A stretch of DNA of 64,000 nt, from the NCBI RefSeq assembly GCF_020042345.1, contig NZ_CP083387.1:4464001-4528000 (forward strand), read 5' to 3'. The notes beneath the pieces are model-generated. The model ran no database searches. It saw only the letters and a list, made by a program, of their open reading frames with translations, and was not told the origin of the DNA. This DNA is from Arachidicoccus terrestris (GTDB taxonomy: Bacteria; Bacteroidota; Bacteroidia; Chitinophagales; Chitinophagaceae). Made by a program: the position numbers and the translations under genes. Shown in pieces: positions 60,660 through 64,000 of this stretch. The stretch's first letter is position 1, and the number at the start of each line of letters is the position of its first letter.

Positions 60660-61538
60660 ATGAGCACCATTAAAAATTATCTGTCGCTTGTAAAATTTGC
60701 CCACACGATATTTGCCCTGCCCTTTGCCATGATTGGCTTTACATTGGGTGCAGTGGTTGTATATCAGCAAGGCAGTTTTACAGGTAAAGAGATTCTAATT
60801 AAACTATTACTGGTCCTGGTTTGTATGGTAACGGCCAGAAGCGCCGCTATGGCATTTAACCGGTATTTAGACCGTCACTTCGATGCGCGTAATCCCAGAA
60901 CGGCCATCAGGGAAATTCCCAAAGGGATCATTTCTGCGGGTAGTGCGCTGCGGTTTACCGTTGTTAACTGTCTATTGTTTATGGCGGCAACTGCGTTTAT
61001 CAATCCGATATGCCTCATACTCTCTCCTGTCGCTTTATTTGTCATTTTATTTTACAGCTATACGAAGAGATTTACCTCACTTTGTCATCTAGTACTGGGC
61101 CTTGGACTTTCACTGGCACCCATCGGAGCCTATCTGGCTTTAACCGGTGTTTTCTCCCTGCTCCCGATCCTGTTTTCCCTGGCAGTGATAACCTGGGTAA
61201 GTGGTTTTGATATTATTTATGCCATGCAGGATATCGATTTTGATAAATCGCAAAGCCTGCATTCCATACCGACTGCAATGGGCGGGGCCAGGGCGCTCAA
61301 GACCTCTGAACTGCTACACGTGCTGAGTTCAGCTTTTGTGGTTGTGGCCGGGATCTATGGACATTTTTCCTGGTTGTATTGGATTGGTATCGGTGTATTT
61401 ATTGGTATGTTGGTCTATCAGCATCTGCTGGTCAAGCCTAATGATCTCAGTCGGGTGAATATCGCCTTTATGACGGCTAACGGCATTGCCAGTGTGGTAT
61501 TTGGCTGTCTGGTTATTGCAGACATTATTTTTATTTAG
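60660..61538 (+). CDS. UbiA-family prenyltransferase (menaquinone, MqnP-like)
   Basis: The 292-residue product has eight to nine membrane segments and both aspartate motifs of the UbiA family. The first is N67xxxD71xxxD75 in FNRYLDRHFDARNPRTA, and the second is YAMQDIDFDKSQSLHS. It would join a polyprenyl chain to an aromatic acid. Organisms of this group make menaquinone, so a futalosine-pathway MqnP-type role fits better than ubiquinone synthesis. The start is ATG 60660. The in-frame TTG at 60642 would add six residues and lies in a -7-like TATTTG. The ruvX gene follows after 31 bp. Confidence 0.88.
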   Translation: MSTIKNYLSLVKFAHTIFALPFAMIGFTLGAVVVYQQGSFTGKEILIKLLLVLVCMVTARSAAMAFNRYLDRHFDARNPRTAIREIPKGIISAGSALRFTVVNCLLFMAATAFINPICLILSPVALFVILFYSYTKRFTSLCHLVLGLGLSLAPIGAYLALTGVFSLLPILFSLAVITWVSGFDIIYAMQDIDFDKSQSLHSIPTAMGGARALKTSELLHVLSSAFVVVAGIYGHFSWLYWIGIGVFIGMLVYQHLLVKPNDLSRVNIAFMTANGIASVVFGCLVIADIIFI

Positions 61539-61569
61539 AAAGAAAACTATTTGCCACTTAATAAATCAA

Positions 61570-61983
61570 ATGGGAAGAATCATATGTATCGACTATGGTG
61601 GAAAGCGCACGGGAATAGCGGTTACAGATCCGCTAAAGATCATTGCCAGTGCGCTTACAACTATACCTACGACAGAATTTATCTCTTTTTTAAAGAGCTA
61701 TTTAGCAAGTGAACAGGTGGAACGAATTCTAATTGGCGAGCCTAAAAACTGGGATGAATCAGATACACATGCGACAGCCATGGTTAAAAAGGCCATTGCC
61801 AAACTTCGAAAGAATTTTCCCGATATACATATTGAGACAATTGACGAGCGTTATACATCCAAGATGGCCAGTCAGGCCATGGTGGAGATGGGCATGAAGA
61901 AAAAGGATCGGCGCCAGAAAGGCAATACCGACCAAATAGCGGCTACGATTATGTTACAGGAATATTTGGGGCATCATATTTGA
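61570..61983 (+). CDS. ruvX: Putative pre-16S rRNA nuclease / Holliday junction resolvase RuvX (YqgF)
   Basis: The 137-residue product matches YqgF: IICIDYGGKRTGIAVTDPL with the first catalytic Asp, ILIGEPKNWDESDT with the Glu, and ETIDERYTSKMA with the DER motif. In other bacteria the protein matures the 5' end of 16S rRNA. Only ATG 61570 gives the normal length. Upstream in-frame codons from 61486 overlap the UbiA gene and are not family-like. With only 31 bp between the genes, it is probably co-transcribed with the UbiA-like gene. Confidence 0.94.
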   Translation: MGRIICIDYGGKRTGIAVTDPLKIIASALTTIPTTEFISFLKSYLASEQVERILIGEPKNWDESDTHATAMVKKAIAKLRKNFPDIHIETIDERYTSKMASQAMVEMGMKKKDRRQKGNTDQIAATIMLQEYLGHHI

Positions 61984-61994
61984 ATAATTTAGCC

Positions 61995-62002
61995 TAACTT
62001 TG
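61995..62002 (+). promoter_or_regulatory. -7 box TAACTTTG of def
   Basis: The box fits TAnnTTTG and lies 42 bp before the ATG at 62045, directly after the ruvX stop codon. Confidence 0.6.
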
Positions 62003-62044
62003 CCCTTTAGCAGAAACCTAAGATAAAAGAAATTATTATAATAT

Positions 62045-62620
62045 ATGCAATTACCCATTATCGCCTACGGTACGCCTATTCTAAGAAAAGTGGCGCGCAA
62101 TATAGACGCTGATTATCCCGATCTGAAAAAATTGATCGAAGATATGTGGGAGACTTTATATGCCAGTAATGGTGTTGGTTTAGCCGCTCCGCAGATTAAC
62201 CGGGATATCCGTTTATTTTTGGTGGATAGTGAGGTCATATTTAACAACATGGAGCCGGATGACGAACCCTATCCGGATGCACCTGGTATCAAGCGTGTTT
62301 TCATCAATGCAAAGATCAAAAAACTGGAAGGTGAACCTTGGTCATATAATGAAGGCTGTCTGAGTATTCCAAAGATCAATGAAGATGTTATCCGGCCCGA
62401 AACCGTTGTACTGGAATATCAGGACGAGAACTTTGAACATCATACCGAGACCTTTATCGGTATGACTGCTCGCATCATTCAACATGAATATGATCATATA
62501 GAAGGCAAGCTTTTTATCGACTACCTGAAACCCCTTAAAAAGAAGCTCCTGCAGCGTAAGCTGACAGATATCTCTAAAGGAAAGGTGCAGGTAGGATATA
62601 AGATGCTGTTCCCTAAATAG
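62045..62620 (+). CDS. def: Peptide deformylase
   Basis: The 191-residue product removes the formyl group from nascent proteins. It carries motif 1 GVGLAAPQI, motif 2 EGCLSIP with metal ligand Cys105, and motif 3 QHEYDHIEG with ligands His147 and His151 and catalytic Glu148. The insert between motifs 1 and 2 (EPDDEPYPDAPG) is longer than in Escherichia coli, as usual for Bacteroidota. It has its own promoter after ruvX. Confidence 0.97.
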   Translation: MQLPIIAYGTPILRKVARNIDADYPDLKKLIEDMWETLYASNGVGLAAPQINRDIRLFLVDSEVIFNNMEPDDEPYPDAPGIKRVFINAKIKKLEGEPWSYNEGCLSIPKINEDVIRPETVVLEYQDENFEHHTETFIGMTARIIQHEYDHIEGKLFIDYLKPLKKKLLQRKLTDISKGKVQVGYKMLFPK

Positions 62621-62694
62621 ATCCGAACCGAATAAAAAGGCCTGGTTGCGCTTATCTTAAGACGTAATCTTTTTTTGGCAGTTATTTATAATGT

Positions 62695-63705
62695 ATGCCA
62701 CCCAATAAAGCACCAACCGGACAGCAGATCCGTATATCACCTTTAAGAAGCCTGATCGCCATACTATTGGTGTTGCTTTGCAATGCCAGCATAGTATTGA
62801 TTCCTGGAATCGCAAATGCGCAATTTGTCAATGAGGGAGATACATTACGTCCCGGAGATACATTGCTGGCGGCGGATAACCTGACACTGCCCGTGGTTAT
62901 TGTCAATTCTGTGAACAGCAGTCAGCTACTCAGACGGATTAAAAATGATACCAGTTTCTATAAGGCTTTTAAAACACTTCGGGTCGTCAACTATAATTCC
63001 GATAATCATATTGAGGTATATAATAAGAAGGGAAAGGTAAAGGCAAGCTATCAAAGCCAGGCAGTGCAAATTCGCCAGGGAGGCTGTAGAACGACCCGTA
63101 TTCTGGAGCAGAAAACGACAGGTGATTTTTTAGACCGGAAAGGGAATTATAACTATACCATTGGCGATCTGTTCGCAGGCCTTTTTTTTGCCAAGGGCAA
63201 GGTCTGCGGTGAGACGAATATCGTAGCCGGACATATGAATTTTGAAACCAGCGGGCTTTCCGGTATTGAGAAGAAAAAGGAACAACTCAAAATGCTCTTT
63301 TTTAACCCTGGCAAAAAGATCCCGGGGATCCCTTTTATTGGTGATAAGTTAGATCTCTATGATAAGGAAGCCTTGAAAAAATATAATTATCGGCTGGACA
63401 CCGTGACCTACGGTGAAAATCATGGATACGAATTCACCATTACACCTAAACCAGGTGCCAGAGGGGTGGTCATTGATTATATGCGGACCATCTTCGATGC
63501 TGAAACCATGGACGTTTTATATAGGTCTTACTCCCTAAGCTATAAAGCGGGTGTGTATGATTTTGACGTCAAAATGCAAGTAAAGCTAGGCGTTAGAAAG
63601 GGGCAGCTGGTACCCGTAGACCTGCATTACAAAGGTAACTGGAGCGTTTTATTCAAAGGCAGGGAAAGAGCCAGTTTCTCAGCCAGTTTGTCTGATTTTC
63701 GTTAA
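62695..63705 (+). CDS. Conserved-looking secreted protein of unknown function
   Basis: The 336-residue product has a signal peptide with a hydrophobic core (LIAILLVLLCNASIVLIPG) ending near ANAQF. The mature part is rich in beta-type alternation, with a VVIVNSVNSSQLLRRI start, two cysteines close together in spacing (Cys in QGGCRTT and GKVCGET), and a C-terminal half with many paired strands (YEFTITPKPGARGVVIDYM). I do not recognise the family. Secreted and beta-rich, it may be an outer-membrane or periplasmic binding protein. An out-of-frame ATG lies four bases upstream. Confidence 0.65.
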   Translation: MPPNKAPTGQQIRISPLRSLIAILLVLLCNASIVLIPGIANAQFVNEGDTLRPGDTLLAADNLTLPVVIVNSVNSSQLLRRIKNDTSFYKAFKTLRVVNYNSDNHIEVYNKKGKVKASYQSQAVQIRQGGCRTTRILEQKTTGDFLDRKGNYNYTIGDLFAGLFFAKGKVCGETNIVAGHMNFETSGLSGIEKKKEQLKMLFFNPGKKIPGIPFIGDKLDLYDKEALKKYNYRLDTVTYGENHGYEFTITPKPGARGVVIDYMRTIFDAETMDVLYRSYSLSYKAGVYDFDVKMQVKLGVRKGQLVPVDLHYKGNWSVLFKGRERASFSASLSDFR

Positions 63706-64000
63706 TGTCGCTATTGGCAGCCAACCGATAATATCAACGTAAAGTTCCCTATAATTTAATTCCATTCGGCACAATCGTAAGCAAAAAATAATAAGGGGGA
63801 AAACGCGGCTCTATGGTGTTCTCTCCTAAAGATAGTCCCATTGCCCCTTCAGTCTATTATTTCGAAATTAAAGACGACCTATTAATCACCTCGTGGGCTA
63901 TTATAAAGATCATTTCCGGTTTGAAAAGGTCATAATATGCATAAACAATAATTTGTCATGCCCTGGTGGCTAGGTTGCTTATAATATAATTCTTATTATG
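63706..64000. other. End of window, nothing recognised
   Basis: The last 295 bp contain no long frame on either strand, no tRNA and no T-run hairpin that I can see. A gene could begin just beyond the window. Confidence 0.5.

Overview
The window is chromosomal DNA from a Bacteroidota bacterium, most likely of the family Chitinophagaceae. Family-level evidence: a SusC/SusD pair controlled by an ECF sigma factor and a FecR anti-sigma factor, TlpA-type thioredoxins with DUF4369-like N-termini, serine-palmitoyltransferase-like and futalosine-type UbiA-like enzymes, proteins of DUF6051 and DUF6728 type, and promoters of the Bacteroidota form TTTG-N19-21-TAnnTTTG in front of many genes. Strong Shine-Dalgarno sites are scarce, as usual in this phylum. 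No rRNA, prophage, intact insertion sequence or CRISPR array is visible.

Layout. 1-7100: end of a pRiA4b ORF-3-like gene, tRNA nucleotidyltransferase, glutaminyl cyclase, an RlpA-like protein, D-Ala-D-Ala dipeptidase, a C1 cysteine peptidase and a DUF445 membrane protein. 7237-12311: a self-regulated tripartite drug-efflux operon (tetR-tolC-hlyD-MFS, minus strand) with a tandem operator on its promoter and a large perfect hairpin behind it. 12555-19397: MazG with a very large NtrY-like histidine kinase, then a zincin-like protein, ApaG, a short asparaginase and a SpoU methyltransferase. 19667-22535: M13 peptidase and a membrane methyltransferase-like protein. 22797-32361: nutrient-uptake locus sigma-FecR-SusC-SusD-TlpA-TlpA. 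32487-34409: accA-dapA. 34547-34979: a tandemly duplicated tRNA-Asp/tRNA-Asn pair.

35230-49562: a DHFR-like reductase, a Bcr/CflA-type exporter, a GH92 mannosidase, an SRPBCC protein, a DUF6051 hydrolase, an RhlE helicase with a cold-shock protein, a SAM methyltransferase, a small membrane protein, a GH43 plus beta-glucuronidase operon and a DnaQ/GIY-YIG fusion. 49911-51410: an SRAP (YedK/HMCES) protein without its catalytic cysteine, tRNA-Ala, and an array of degenerate 28-bp repeats. 51411-63705: a MacB-like permease, a tetR-fabF operon with a promoter-embedded operator, DUF1801, DUF6728 and GtrA proteins, argS, the sphingolipid-type synthase, a UbiA-like enzyme, ruvX, def and an unrecognised secreted protein.

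Most genes are housekeeping or ordinary accessory genes, and I see no convincing undescribed multi-gene system. The points most worth a second look are the SRAP variant lacking Cys2 and Asn, the 28-bp repeat array next to tRNA-Ala, the operator/promoter geometry of both tetR genes, a leader frame that ends directly at the rhlE start codon, and several genes where the TTG of the -7 box could be misread as a start codon.
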